Notes: generated from the letters alone by a model not told the origin. A stretch of DNA of 64,000 nucleotides from a bacterium (GCA_018062085.1 JAGOSY010000005.1:1-64000), one strand, 5' to 3'; positions 17,160 to 26,486 are shown, numbered from the stretch's first letter. Numbers and translations: made by a program.

Positions 17160-17267
17160 ATTGTCTACAGGCTCATAGTGTCGCTGGCACGTTTGCGGTA
17201 ATTTACGCCTAAGACCGAATGAAATAGTAAGCTGTTTTATATCCGCTGAATTAGGAGTGGCCAAGTT

Positions 17268-18257
17268 TTGACTAGCTCGACAAACAAACCGACAAGAACA
17301 AAAGCAATGCTAGCAATCGCATTCGCTGGTAATATGCTCACAGCGCAGCCAGTCGCTTTGTGTCGAGAAGCACACCCGCCTTCGGCTTCAGCAATCGAAG
17401 CAATTGAGAAAAATGCTCAGGCTGCACCAGAAACCAAGGCTTATTGTTTGTTGCAACTGGCATACTGCTACATCACTGGTGGCGATGCAACTTCCTTAGA
17501 AAAGGAATTGAAGACTTCGGGCTTGGCGAATAGTCGGGCTCTGTCACGCCGTATGGGGCGGCATGGGCTTTCAGTGATTTTGTGGGCAAGCAGCGTGTCT
17601 CTGATGAGTCATTCGGAAACTGTGAAGCACGAGATTATTAAAAAGGAAATTTCTAGTGAAGACCGTGCCGTTGCAGACAAAGCAATTGTGGCTGCTATGG
17701 AGCAATTGGGTCACGGTTATAGCGACCCACAAGCATTGCATTTATATCTAATTGCTTCCGGCCTTTCTCGAATGACAGGAAACGCGAAGAATGAGCAGAA
17801 TTGCACCAAAATTCTAAACGATGCGATTCAGGCACGTGAAGCAAATAAAACCTTAGATGTGACGCAAGTCAAAGTAGTGGCTTCAATTTTAGATTCCATG
17901 GCCTATGGTCTTGTACCCATTCGCATACCTGACTATCAAGGTCAAACAACTGAGAAAGCGCGAACAATCGACATGAAGAATTTTGATGAAAGCGAGCGCC
18001 TCAAGCTGAGAGCCGCGGCCCTTCTTGACTGTCTGCCAAATACTGACCAGGAAAGGAGAAAGGCTCACCGCGACTTAGCGCTATGGTATTTGCAATTGGG
18101 TAAAGGCGATAAGTCTCTCAAAGAGAAAAAGGAACTATTTAAGTTGGTTGGCGTGAAGGACGACAAGATTTTGTATCCGCAACCAGCTACCTGTGGCCAT
18201 CCTCTTTGGTGGTCATTGGAAAAAGTAGCGGTCTATGCAAAATGCGGAATGGGCTAG
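17268..18257 (+). CDS. Secreted helical-repeat protein B with Cys-rich tail, paralogue of A
   Basis: 329 residues from TTG 17268 (AGGAG site). Same plan as the gene at 16143: signal peptide (AMLAIAFAGNMLTAQPVALC), helical repeats, the identical phrase MAYGLVPIRIPDYQ, and a matching end GVKDDKILYPQPATCGH, WWS, CGMG. By eye about half the residues are shared. The most constant block is the last third, including both tail cysteines, which suggests selection on the tail. It ends 10 bp before the likely start of the DUF692 gene, so it should be co-transcribed and co-translated with it. Confidence 0.72.
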   Translation: MTSSTNKPTRTKAMLAIAFAGNMLTAQPVALCREAHPPSASAIEAIEKNAQAAPETKAYCLLQLAYCYITGGDATSLEKELKTSGLANSRALSRRMGRHGLSVILWASSVSLMSHSETVKHEIIKKEISSEDRAVADKAIVAAMEQLGHGYSDPQALHLYLIASGLSRMTGNAKNEQNCTKILNDAIQAREANKTLDVTQVKVVASILDSMAYGLVPIRIPDYQGQTTEKARTIDMKNFDESERLKLRAAALLDCLPNTDQERRKAHRDLALWYLQLGKGDKSLKEKKELFKLVGVKDDKILYPQPATCGHPLWWSLEKVAVYAKCGMG

Positions 18258-18267
18258 TGTAATCTTC

Positions 18268-19149
18268 ATGAATTATAGAGTTCCAAAACTCGGACTTTCA
18301 CTAATGCCGACTGAAGACTTTCGGCAGGCTACTGATGAGTTATTCCAGAGCGGTAAGGTTGAAGCGCTTGAATGGAGTTTCGATTTCAGTTTTAATGGGG
18401 TAATTGCTGAACAGTCGTGCAATGTTCTGCTCGATAATTTTAGTTCAGCTGGCGCCTTGACTGGCCATGGCGTAGAGCTTTCGCCTTTGTCTGCCAAATT
18501 TTCTAAGCGACAAAGTGAATGGCTCGCCCATGCAAGAGAAGAGTTTCAGGCAAGAAAGTATACCCACGCATCTGAGCATTTCGGTTTTGCTGAAGCTGGT
18601 GTAATTGAACGTGGCGCACCGCTGGCAGTGCCAATGAATGAGCAATCTCTTCGTGTTGGTAAAGAGATGATGAAGCGCTTTGCTAACGCTACGCAATGCC
18701 CGGTGGGCCTGGAGAATCTTGCATTCGCATTTTGTCTTGATGATGTAAAACGACAGGGAGATTTTATTGATCAATTGATTTCCGAGGTCGATGGTTTTTT
18801 ACTTTTAGATTTGCACAATATTTTTTGTCAGGTTGCCAACTTTAATATGTCTGAACTTGAATTGTTGAATTTGTATCCTTTGTCTAAAGTGCGCGAGCTG
18901 CACCTGTCTGGCGGCTCTTGGAGCCGTTCGATATCGGGTGCTCGCTTGGCTGTTCGACGAGATACACATGATGACGCCGTACCTCAAGAAGTGTTCAACC
19001 TGACGGCATTGGCGCTCAAGCTTTGTCCGAATGTAGAATTCGTCATTCTTGAACGACTGGGTTATACGATGATGGAGCCAGAGCAGCAGCAAGAATTTCG
19101 TGATGACTTTGATACGATAAGAGAGTTATTGGACTATTGCTATGACTGA
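18268..19149 (+). CDS. DUF692 / MNIO-family multinuclear iron oxygenase
   Basis: 293 residues from ATG 18268; an in-frame ATG at 18235 overlaps the previous gene. The family (MbnB, TglH, ChrH, BufB relatives) is a TIM barrel with two or three iron ions that oxidises Cys in ribosomal peptides. Likely metal ligands are in place: H67 (GHGVELSP), H104 (EHFGF), E149/N150 (VGLENLAF), D181/H183 (LLDLHNIF), H212 (RELHLSGG), and D232, H234 and E241 (DTHDDAVPQEVF). No signal peptide, so cytoplasmic. The next gene overlaps by 8 bp and may encode its partner. The candidate substrates are the two proteins upstream. Family call strong; substrate inferred. Confidence 0.82.
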   Translation: MNYRVPKLGLSLMPTEDFRQATDELFQSGKVEALEWSFDFSFNGVIAEQSCNVLLDNFSSAGALTGHGVELSPLSAKFSKRQSEWLAHAREEFQARKYTHASEHFGFAEAGVIERGAPLAVPMNEQSLRVGKEMMKRFANATQCPVGLENLAFAFCLDDVKRQGDFIDQLISEVDGFLLLDLHNIFCQVANFNMSELELLNLYPLSKVRELHLSGGSWSRSISGARLAVRRDTHDDAVPQEVFNLTALALKLCPNVEFVILERLGYTMMEPEQQQEFRDDFDTIRELLDYCYD

Positions 19150-19348
19150 AGACTTGAAGTATGCAGAGTTCCAAAAGGCGCTTATCGACCTGCTTGCTAG
19201 CGGGCTGCCAGAAGAAACTATCATTGCTACCATAAAGTCTGACGCTCGTTTTGACAGCTATCGCGATTATGTAGACCAATTCGACCCAGATATGGTTGCT
19301 GTCGCTTGCGAATTGATGGGCAAGTGGGCTAGGCGTAAAGTCGATTAG
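19142..19348 (+). CDS. Small protein translationally coupled to the DUF692 enzyme
   Basis: 68-residue helical protein whose ATG lies inside the end of the DUF692 gene (8-bp overlap). Sequence: an acidic first half with FQKALIDLLASGLPEETI and a second half DPDMVAVACELMGKWARRKV. MNIO enzymes normally need a partner (MbnC, TglI, DUF2063-type) that binds the substrate, and coupled translation makes this a good candidate for a short partner or recognition element. I see no similarity firm enough to name a family. Confidence 0.6.
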   Translation: MTEDLKYAEFQKALIDLLASGLPEETIIATIKSDARFDSYRDYVDQFDPDMVAVACELMGKWARRKVD

Positions 19349-19355
19349 TACCATT

Positions 19356-20756
19356 CTACTCACTGGGAACTTTCAATCCCGCCAACTTGTAACTATAACT
19401 TAGGCTAGACCCCAGTTCTGGCCGTTCATGCATACCAGCATTTTTCGCTGCGATATTTGCTTTAGCAATTATTTGCTGTAGATAAGGCTGGTAGGCCACG
19501 CCTTTATTTGGTAACACTGAGCCAACAAAAAAATTGTCTGCTAGTGGAACTATGATGTCTGCAACCGTGTGTTCATAGGGTTTTACCGCATGAGATTTGG
19601 AGATATCCACGAGGTTGAAGCGCTGACCAACTGGATCAATCAAGATGTTTCCTGGCTTGGATGGGTCGAATTGCAGGCCCTGTTTCTCCACTGTCATCAT
19701 GGTTCTCGCGAGTTCGTCGTAGGCTGACTGCGGTAGCTCGGCACTGGCTTTTACACCTTTGGCAAAAGCCGCTTCAGCTGCTTCTGGACCCATCTCTCGA
19801 CGCGCCTTGGCCCCTGGTGCACCGGCGGCGAAACCATCTTGCTTTTTGAGAATTTCAAAGTCGCCTAGTTTGGCGACAGGCTGCCCGACATTGTGGCCGG
19901 GCATGAAGTCTGCCACTTCTTCAATTTTGCCAGTCGGCGGTTTGCCTTTGGCAAACTCTGGCACTTTTACGACAAAGTCGTTGGTGAAATCTAGTTTGTA
20001 CACCGCACCATTGCTGCCGCGACCGAGGAAGTTTTCTTCTTTTACGGAAGCCATAATGTTTTGCTCTGTGGCTTGTGCGGCTTTCATTTGAGTGGATAGC
20101 TTTTCAAAGGTGTGTGGAGTTGCCCCCAGCTCCATTTTCTTGCCGAGGCCTAGCCCTGCTCCCATTTCCATGCGCGCTAACTTCGAGCCCACACCAAATC
20201 CGGCAAAGCCTGAAGCTGCCATGACGGGATAATCAAAAGCCATTCCACCCAGCGAATTGCCCAGCTGCACTTTGTTGTGTTCGAGGGTACGTGGGTCTTT
20301 CCAAACTTGATAGGCGGGCACGCCTACTTTTGTGCCGATATCAACAGCAGCTACTGCTCCAAAGATTTTTCCTGCATTTTGGGCGGCGCCTTCGACGTAA
20401 GGCGCTACTACTTTTCCAAACACCTGGGGCTTCTTCAAGGCCACGGCAAAGGCGGCACCGATGGCAACGCTTGCAGCCACTTCCACCGCAGTATCGTTTA
20501 ACTTGTCGCCAGTGGCGTCTTTGGCCCTGTCTACGAAGGCCTGAGGGGCACGCTTGAGCGCTCCTAGAAGCAAGTTTGCTTCACTAGATAGCTTGTTTGC
20601 CGTTGTTTGCTCAGTTGTTGCTTGTGTTTCTCTGGGCGCGCCAACTTCTGCCGTTTTTGAGTCGGCTTCGCGTCTCTGTTCGTTTCCGTGGGGTAGTTGG
20701 GGCAACTGTGGCCTGCGTGAGCTTCTAAAGGGAAGTTCAAGTTTTCGTTCGTACAA
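19356..20756 (-). CDS. Protein-kinase-like fold protein with hydrophobic mid-region
   Basis: 466 residues read from TTG 20756. The N-terminus is polar and Pro/Arg/Gln-rich; about 85-200 is an Ala/Gly-rich hydrophobic region (VAASVAIGAAFAVALKKPQV) that could insert in or associate with membranes. From about 245 it is kinase-like: FLGRGSNGAVYKLDFTNDF followed by VVKV (glycine loop and Lys), then DPSKPGNILID with NLVDIS in place of HRDxxxxN and DFG. The catalytic HRD is not canonical, so it may be an atypical kinase or a pseudokinase. Proteins with similar middle regions occur elsewhere here (47420-49387). It ends 7 bp from the convergent small gene at 19142. Confidence 0.62.
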   Translation of the reverse strand: MYERKLELPFRSSRRPQLPQLPHGNEQRREADSKTAEVGAPRETQATTEQTTANKLSSEANLLLGALKRAPQAFVDRAKDATGDKLNDTAVEVAASVAIGAAFAVALKKPQVFGKVVAPYVEGAAQNAGKIFGAVAAVDIGTKVGVPAYQVWKDPRTLEHNKVQLGNSLGGMAFDYPVMAASGFAGFGVGSKLARMEMGAGLGLGKKMELGATPHTFEKLSTQMKAAQATEQNIMASVKEENFLGRGSNGAVYKLDFTNDFVVKVPEFAKGKPPTGKIEEVADFMPGHNVGQPVAKLGDFEILKKQDGFAAGAPGAKARREMGPEAAEAAFAKGVKASAELPQSAYDELARTMMTVEKQGLQFDPSKPGNILIDPVGQRFNLVDISKSHAVKPYEHTVADIIVPLADNFFVGSVLPNKGVAYQPYLQQIIAKANIAAKNAGMHERPELGSSLSYSYKLAGLKVPSE

Positions 20757-20771
20757 ACTACTCTAACAATT

Positions 20772-20810
20772 AAAAAGGGCAGCGACAAATTAGTTCTTTG
20801 CCCCTGCCCT
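20772..20810 (-). terminator. Terminator of the desaturase gene
   Basis: On the minus strand, stem AGGGCAG / CTGCCCT (20804-20810 with 20776-20782) followed by TTTTTAATT. The loop is long (21 nt) with some inner pairing. Confidence 0.55.
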
Positions 20811-20869
20811 ATTCGATTTTGATTTGAAAGAAGTGCGGTCCTACCCTTGGGCAATTCCGGAATTCTCAG

Positions 20870-21844
20870 TTACAGCGAGATTGTGTAAGCCACAGCCTTC
20901 TGCTTAGCGCTGATATCTACGGCCAAGTCTTTCGAGTTCTTCACCGCTGTTTCTAGCGATTCAATAACATCAGAATACTTGCCGCTAGCTGCTGCAGCCA
21001 CTGAGGCCAGCGCTGGAACCAATTCTGGTACAGATATCGGAGCTACTACAGGAGCTGCAACAGGGGCCACTTCTGGCTTGTACTTAGAAGCGATTTCCAT
21101 CATGCGTTCGTGAGAAACAACGTTCATGCGGGTAACCAGTCCAAGTTTTTTCATGACCACAAGAATCATGTAAGACACGTCTAGTTCCCACCAAGCCATG
21201 CCGCTTCTAGCAGAGCCAGGGGCTGCGTGGTGATTGTTGTGCCAGCCTTCGCCCATAGCCAGTAGGCCTACCCACCAGACGTTGACGCTGTCGTCGTATC
21301 CGGCGTAAGTCTTGTAGCCCCATTTAGGCAAGTGGCAAAGTACGTTGAGCATAAGAGGAATTTGTTGCACGGCCAAACCGGCCAACAGACTTGCTAACGC
21401 TGGTACCCAGCCGAAGACGGCCAATATGGCAACGCGGAAGAGCAAGTTGAGTGCATAAGAAAGTGTGTGGGCTTTGCGCCAGTTTCCACCCTGTTCGAGG
21501 AAAGCGTAGATTGGATCATTGATCAAATCTTTGGCTTGAACGTTTGGATCAATGTGCGATGGATAGCTCATTTTGGCTAACCAGCCAAGGTGAGCGTAGG
21601 CGACGCCATAGCGTGGTGAGTGTGGATCTAATTCTGTATCTACGTGATGGTGATGGGCACGGTGCATGGTGCTCCACCAAATTGGCGAACCTTCAAAGGC
21701 TAAGAATCCAGGTAAGACCCAGAAATATTCTACCCATTTAGGGCAGCTATAAGCTCTGTGAGAAAGACCGCGATGGTAGCCGAGGGTAATGCCGCAGGCG
21801 TGCCAGACGTAGAAGGCAGCAAACAATAGAATGAATTCGAGCAT
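20870..21844 (-). CDS. Membrane acyl (stearoyl-CoA type) fatty acid desaturase
   Basis: 324 residues from ATG 21844, behind a strong GAGGAAAAA ribosome site; an upstream in-frame ATG at 21874 is less likely. It introduces a double bond (usually delta-9) in acyl chains using a di-iron centre at the membrane. The three His boxes are present: HRGLSH, HRAHHHH and EGWHNNHHAAP, with membrane helices before, between and after them (LEFILLFAAFYVWHACG and two later pairs). The C-terminal 60 residues are an Ala/Val/Pro-rich extension (EVAPVAAPVVAPISVPELVP) not needed for catalysis. It would adjust membrane fluidity. The gene stands alone. Confidence 0.93.
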   Translation of the reverse strand: MLEFILLFAAFYVWHACGITLGYHRGLSHRAYSCPKWVEYFWVLPGFLAFEGSPIWWSTMHRAHHHHVDTELDPHSPRYGVAYAHLGWLAKMSYPSHIDPNVQAKDLINDPIYAFLEQGGNWRKAHTLSYALNLLFRVAILAVFGWVPALASLLAGLAVQQIPLMLNVLCHLPKWGYKTYAGYDDSVNVWWVGLLAMGEGWHNNHHAAPGSARSGMAWWELDVSYMILVVMKKLGLVTRMNVVSHERMMEIASKYKPEVAPVAAPVVAPISVPELVPALASVAAAASGKYSDVIESLETAVKNSKDLAVDISAKQKAVAYTISL

Positions 21845-21939
21845 AGTTTTTTCCTCTGAGCATATTGATGGCACCGCATATGGTGAACACTCAATATCTC
21901 GTTGTGGTTCCTAAAATCTTCGAACAGGCTTGTGCACTA

Positions 21940-22533
21940 TTACCTGTACAAAGCAGATTCAGGTCTTCCTCGGCGGATGTCCTGACTCTTCTCTGATTGC
22001 TCAACGAACTTATCGGTCCATTGGTCAGCCATGAGCAGATCCAAAAACTGCTCTAGTGTTTCCGGTACTTCAGCCACTTGCAGTATTCTGCGGCCATCGT
22101 TGTCGGGCCCTGGATATTGGTTCCAGACCAAGCGGTCGAGTTCCATGCCCTTGCGATTGTAGTAGCCCAAGAGTGCCAGCCCGATTTCTTTCGAAACAGT
22201 GGCTTTGTCCTTGACCTGCCAATCTCTGAGAATTGTACGACCTATCCCTATAGAGTAATAGGCGCGCTCTTTCTCAAACTTTGGTTCGTCGATGAAGAAT
22301 GCCCAAGTGGTTTCATCAACATTGTCGATATATGGCTCGCATCTTATTTGGAAGAGACGGCCGGTGCTTGATGTTTGGGAGATTGGACCAAATCCCGAGC
22401 TCATCAAGTGGATTTCAAGTACACGTAATACGTGGGCGTTGAAACTCAAACTTTTCTGATCTGCTTGGAGCTGAAGGCGTTTTCTATACTCTTCGGGAAT
22501 GCGAAGGCTTATATTAGTTGTCTTTTCAGCCAT
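21940..22533 (-). CDS. Ribbon-helix-helix DNA-binding protein with C-terminal domain of unknown function
   Basis: 197 residues. The first 50 (KTTNISLRIPEEYRKRLQLQ, then QKSLSFNAHVLRVLEIHL) are an Arc/RHH-type DNA-binding segment. The rest is an unrecognised globular domain (ERAYYSIGIGRTILRDWQV, LDRLVWNQYPGPDNDG) that may sense a ligand or partner. A nearly perfect 24-bp palindrome lies 53 bp upstream of the start (22586-22609) and is probably its own operator. No toxin-like neighbour. Confidence 0.65.
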   Translation of the reverse strand: MAEKTTNISLRIPEEYRKRLQLQADQKSLSFNAHVLRVLEIHLMSSGFGPISQTSSTGRLFQIRCEPYIDNVDETTWAFFIDEPKFEKERAYYSIGIGRTILRDWQVKDKATVSKEIGLALLGYYNRKGMELDRLVWNQYPGPDNDGRRILQVAEVPETLEQFLDLLMADQWTDKFVEQSEKSQDIRRGRPESALYR

Positions 22534-22585
22534 TTCTGTCAGCCAATTTTGTCAATTTGCGGGTCTTTCGAGCGCTTTTTAGGTA

Positions 22586-22609
22586 ATTTGTAGTCACGTG
22601 ATTACAAAT
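22586..22609 (-). promoter_or_regulatory. 24-bp palindrome, operator candidate
   Basis: Arms ATTTGTA/TACAAAT around TCACGTGA; only one pair mismatches across 24 bp. Part of the arm (TTGTAGT) repeats just downstream at about 22609-22615. It lies before the RHH gene. Confidence 0.55.
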
Positions 22610-22759
22610 TGTAGTTACTCAACTATGGTAACACCTTGAGCGCGCAGAAACCGCTTCGTAACGAGACGTTGCTGTTTTCAACCTCTGGGTCCAGCCTTAG
22701 GGCTTTTGAGGGCTTCCTTTCGCCGCAAGGTAGGCTGTCGGATTGTTCAGGTTTCTTAA

Positions 22760-22804
22760 AAAGAAGGCGTAAGAAATTCAGCGGGAATTTCTTACGCCTT
22801 CTTT
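22760..22804 (-). terminator. Rho-independent terminator of the thioredoxin gene
   Basis: Perfect 20-bp stem (22760-22779 with 22785-22804; starts AAAGAAGGCG) and a 5-nt loop. On the minus strand it continues into a T-run (CTTTTTAAG), 14 bp after the thioredoxin stop. Confidence 0.88.
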
Positions 22805-22817
22805 GGAGAACCTTTTT

Positions 22818-23243
22818 CTACAAAGCTTTCTGAATTTCTGGGCGCAACTGCTCGGCAGTTTTAAATCCGAGGGAATCGGCCACGATTTTTCCATTCTTGA
22901 AGACCTTGATAGCCGGTATCGAGCTAATTTCGAACTTATTGGCTAGGGCTTCGTTTTTGTCTATGTTGATGCGATAGAAGACCACTTTGCCGTCATACTC
23001 TTTGGCTAAATCTTCCACTATTGGAGACAGCATCTTGCAGGGGCCACACCAATCGGCATAAAAATCGACGAAAACTGGCAGCTTTGATTCGAGCACGTCT
23101 TTTTTGAAGCTAGCATCGCCCGAAACCTTTACCATTTCTGGGCCGCCAGTTTTGCTGGTTTCGTTAGGGGCAGCGCAGCAAGTGAGGGCAAAAGAGGAAG
23201 CCAGAGCTACTACTACCATAGTGGACAACAAAGCCGATTTCAT
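22818..23243 (-). CDS. Exported thioredoxin
   Basis: 141 residues from ATG 23243 (GGGAGA ribosome site). A signal peptide (ALLSTMVVVALASSFALTCC, perhaps a lipoprotein anchor, though the lipobox is imperfect) precedes a complete thioredoxin domain: VFVDFYADWCGPCKMLSPI with the active WCGPC, and SIPAIKVFKNG with the cis-Pro. It should reduce disulfides outside the cytoplasm, and needs an electron donor not seen here. It is divergent from another secreted thioredoxin-fold protein (23327), so the two may act together in envelope redox control. Confidence 0.92.
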   Translation of the reverse strand: MKSALLSTMVVVALASSFALTCCAAPNETSKTGGPEMVKVSGDASFKKDVLESKLPVFVDFYADWCGPCKMLSPIVEDLAKEYDGKVVFYRINIDKNEALANKFEISSIPAIKVFKNGKIVADSLGFKTAEQLRPEIQKAL

Positions 23244-23326
23244 GAGATTCTCCCGATTTGTGCAATTCTTACTGTAAGGGAATTCTACTTTGTTACGAAC
23301 GGTTTGGCACTTCTTAAGCAGGATTT

Positions 23327-25351
23327 ATGGCTCGAAGCCCTAGATTTAGTCACAATCAGTACTCATTGACCTTGGCTTTAGTCTTTAGTGCTCTGTTGTT
23401 GCCTGGTTGCAGCCAACAAAGGCTATCGGATGGGTCGCAAGGCAAAAATCCCAGTTTAACGACAAATACTCGTATCAGCCCTTACCTTGCCGCCCACCAA
23501 GATGATTTGGTCGCATGGGCACCTTGGGGCCAAGATGCCTTTGAGTTGGCTAGGGCCGAGAACAAGCCGGTTCTGCTATCTATCGGCTTTTCTTCGTGTC
23601 ACTGGTGTCATGTCATGCAGAAAGAGTCGTTTAACGACCCAGCTACCGCTAAGTATATGAATGACCACTTCATCAATGTTTTAGTTGACCGTGAGGAAAG
23701 GCCAGACGTCGATGCCGATTACACGCGGCAGTTGGAGGCACTCTCTGTTCGGGTCGGTTGGCCAATGACGCTGTTCTTGCGCCCGGATGGAAAGGTTTTC
23801 TATGCCGGTACTTATTTCCCTCCAGGAGACGAGACTGCGCCCCATTCATTCCGCAAAGTTTTGGCGCAAATCAATGACATGTGGCTGAGCGATCGCCGAG
23901 CGGTAGATGCCGCTTGCGCTAAAGTTGCAAGTACTTTGGCTGCTCGTGATAAAAGTGCCGAACTCTCGCAGTCGCTTACCTATGCCAATCTTAATTTCGC
24001 CCTTGGTCGGCTTTTGCAGCGTTGCGACCTAGAGTATGGTGGCCTGAAGCAGTCACGTAAATTCCCTGTCGCTGCGATAAACACACTAATGATGCGCCTT
24101 TCGGTTGCCGGGAAAATGCGCCGCTCATACGGTGATTTGCTTCCTCATTGTCGGGCATACATTACGACAACTCTAGACGGCATGGCCAATGGGCAGATCA
24201 ATGATCAAGTTGGTGCTGGATTCTTTCGCTACGCGACCAATAAACAATGGCTCAGGCCGCATTTTGAGAAGATGCTCTGTGACAATGCTCTGATTTCTCA
24301 AAACTATTTTGAAGCTTATGGTTTAACCAAGAACAATTATTGGATCACCAAGGGTGTGCGAACTATCGAGTTTATATTGGATGAACTAGCCTTGCCGAGC
24401 GGCATGTTTGCCGGTAGTTTGAGTGCAGATAGTCTTGCTCTGAGTGGTGTTGATGTTGGCAAGACAGATGCTCGAAAGACAGATGCTGGCAAAAACGAAA
24501 CTGAAGGCGCGTTTTATACTTATACTGCACAAGATATAGAGCAGGCTTTGCCAAAGGCGATAAGGGCTCAAGTTGAGGCGGGTTGCAACTTTACTGCTGC
24601 TGGCAATTGTGGTGATGGAAAGAACTTGCCCTATTTTGATAAGTCTAATCCTATTAAAGACAAAGCTCTGGTTTATGAAGGCTTGAAGAAGCTGCAATAT
24701 TGGCGCTTAAAACGAGCTAAACCTACTCGCAATAATAGTGTTGTGGCAGCTTGGAATGGCATGGCGATTTCTAGTCTGGTCAGTGCATATCGAGCGACTC
24801 GTAACCTCAAATATTTGGAAGTTGCCCAAAAGGCTGCCAATGCTCTTCTGCTCAAATTGTCGCTGTCTGACAAGTTGGCCCACAGTGATATTTCAACTCA
24901 ACAGGGCTTCTTGGACGACTACGCCTATGTCGAGAAGGCTCTGCTGGATTTGTACGACGTTGATAGTGATTCTCACTGGCTGACGAAGGCTCGAGATTTG
25001 AACACTATGGTGCTAGATAGGTTTTGGGAAAAGGAAACAGGGAAGTTTCTCTATGCTCCCCGTGAAAGTGGGCGTGCTTCTTCAACTGAGGCGGCGGACG
25101 TGGCGTTCAATACTCCCGCCAATATCTACGCCACCACAGACGGTACTTGGCCTAGCTCCGCTGGTATCGCCATAGAGAATTTGATCCGGCTTGATTCGTT
25201 GCCCAAGGTGGCTGGTGATGCTGCTTCAGAAGCTGATTATTTGGCTATTGCAAAGCGTTCATTGTCCGCCAGTGGAAGGGCAATGCAAGAAGATCCCGTG
25301 GCGCACGCATCAATGTTGGTGGCACTGGAGCGCTTGTTGCGAAATCATTAG
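23327..25351 (+). CDS. DUF255 (YyaL/SSP411-type) thioredoxin-like lipoprotein
   Basis: 674 residues from ATG 23327 (AGCAGGA site). The signal peptide ends at the lipobox LPGC. The N-terminal domain (about 45-190) is the DUF255 thioredoxin fold: [33 protein letters not shown] with the CxxC motif [14 protein letters not shown] and GWPMTLFL. The rest is the helical (alpha/alpha)6-type domain, with [12 protein letters not shown] and a [14 protein letters not shown] segment. The family usually has NPVDWYPW; here it is DLVAWAPW. Most homologues are cytosolic, so the lipid anchor is unusual. An insert near 385-400 has a [11 protein letters not shown] repeat. Function in the family is unknown; a redox or folding role is inferred. 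Confidence 0.9.
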   Translation: MARSPRFSHNQYSLTLALVFSALLLPGCSQQRLSDGSQGKNPSLTTNTRISPYLAAHQDDLVAWAPWGQDAFELARAENKPVLLSIGFSSCHWCHVMQKESFNDPATAKYMNDHFINVLVDREERPDVDADYTRQLEALSVRVGWPMTLFLRPDGKVFYAGTYFPPGDETAPHSFRKVLAQINDMWLSDRRAVDAACAKVASTLAARDKSAELSQSLTYANLNFALGRLLQRCDLEYGGLKQSRKFPVAAINTLMMRLSVAGKMRRSYGDLLPHCRAYITTTLDGMANGQINDQVGAGFFRYATNKQWLRPHFEKMLCDNALISQNYFEAYGLTKNNYWITKGVRTIEFILDELALPSGMFAGSLSADSLALSGVDVGKTDARKTDAGKNETEGAFYTYTAQDIEQALPKAIRAQVEAGCNFTAAGNCGDGKNLPYFDKSNPIKDKALVYEGLKKLQYWRLKRAKPTRNNSVVAAWNGMAISSLVSAYRATRNLKYLEVAQKAANALLLKLSLSDKLAHSDISTQQGFLDDYAYVEKALLDLYDVDSDSHWLTKARDLNTMVLDRFWEKETGKFLYAPRESGRASSTEAADVAFNTPANIYATTDGTWPSSAGIAIENLIRLDSLPKVAGDAASEADYLAIAKRSLSASGRAMQEDPVAHASMLVALERLLRNH

Positions 25352-25414
25352 AGTCGCCGGGGTTTTAGCGTTGCGCTTTGATTGCCATCACTAGGGCTGC
25401 AATCCTCGCATCTT

Positions 25415-26101
25415 CTATGGTTCGCTATTCGCGTTCGCCTTAGGGCTGGTCTCATCTGGCATCCTGATAGTGGCTGTCACGCTGGTTGTTGCAGGTTTTA
25501 GCACGCGGCGCAAATAGCGGTCGTTGGTTTCCCATGGTTTTGGTAGATAACCAGTCAGTGCCTTCAGGCTGTGTTTGGCGAACGTTGTTCTCTCTTCGTC
25601 TTGGAAATAGCCCATGCCGATGCCGATGCCTTTATAAGTTGCGCCTTTCTCTTCGCCGACTTCATTGCGAACTACTGTTAGCCAGTTTCTTACGCACAGA
25701 TTAAAAACAGCCGGGTCTTTTTCTACTTGGTGCGAGAGCTTCTCTTGCAGTGCTTCGGCGTAGAGACAACGTATATCGGGGTCGTCTGGGTCGAGTTTTA
25801 CGGCTCTGCTCAGAAGTGCGATCGCTCTATTGTAGTTGTGGTGGCGCATATACTGTTTCGCTGTCAAAAGCAGTGAACGACCACTGGTTTCGGTGAAAAC
25901 GTCATCACTGTCTCTTGTTGGTTGTATGTCGCTTTCTTCTGCTGCTTTTGCTTTGGCCTTTACTGTTGCTAGTACTTTTGGCGTTGCTACTTTTGCTTGT
26001 TTTTCGTTGGTAGTAACTTCAGTGGTTTCGAGTGCCCTGGCTTCGGCTGCAATGGTAAGACTTACCACAGCGCTCAAGCACAATATAGCTATTTTGCTCA
26101 T
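25415..26101 (-). CDS. Secreted TPR-containing protein
   Basis: 228 residues from the internal ATG at 26101, which has a GGAAAA ribosome site and opens a signal peptide (MSKIAILCLSAVVSLTIAAE). An Ala/Lys/Thr-rich linker follows, then one clear TPR (LLLTAKQYMRHHNYNRAIALL with SRAVKLDPDDPDIRCLYAEAL). The last part (GATYKGIGIGMGYFQDEERT, YLPKPWETNDRYLRRVLKP) is unfamiliar. Probably an envelope protein with one TPR-mediated contact. The frame extends upstream to 26245, but that part lacks protein character. Confidence 0.65.
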   Translation of the reverse strand: MSKIAILCLSAVVSLTIAAEARALETTEVTTNEKQAKVATPKVLATVKAKAKAAEESDIQPTRDSDDVFTETSGRSLLLTAKQYMRHHNYNRAIALLSRAVKLDPDDPDIRCLYAEALQEKLSHQVEKDPAVFNLCVRNWLTVVRNEVGEEKGATYKGIGIGMGYFQDEERTTFAKHSLKALTGYLPKPWETNDRYLRRVLKPATTSVTATIRMPDETSPKANANSEP

Positions 26102-26486
26102 GCGGTATGTGTTTTCCTTTTGAAAAATAGTTTCCTGGGAAACTATTTTGAAATGACAAATTAGCTTTATGAGCCAAGACAGTTTTATCGGTGGATTTCC
26201 TTGGATCTCTCCGAATTGTGTGCTTCGCTTGCAGTATGAAAACACGCGGGTGTAGCTATGTCAAATGAGTCTACAAGCCATTTGTAAATGTTTCTATATG
26301 AACTTTACAGTTTCTAAATGGTGGCAATTCTTTAGTGTAATTGGCCGAACGACGCCAATAGCTTGGTTGCGATCTGCTGGCAACCGTGGCTTGATACAGA
26401 GTTGATTTGTGTCATGCTAAGTTTTGAAAGTTTGTGGCCTGCCGAATTGTGCTTTGAGGCCTGCTCTGTAAAGTAGGAAAAATATT
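26102..26486. other. Intergenic 385 bp
   Basis: Contains the promoter of the TPR gene and the 3' flank of arsR. AT-rich around 26280-26340. An open frame at 26332-26532 (-) overlaps arsR and has no protein-like pattern. No RNA gene or terminator recognised. Confidence 0.35.

Noticed and set aside
22636..22833. 65-codon plus-strand frame over the terminator
   Set aside because: It reads through the 20-bp terminator stem; not a gene.
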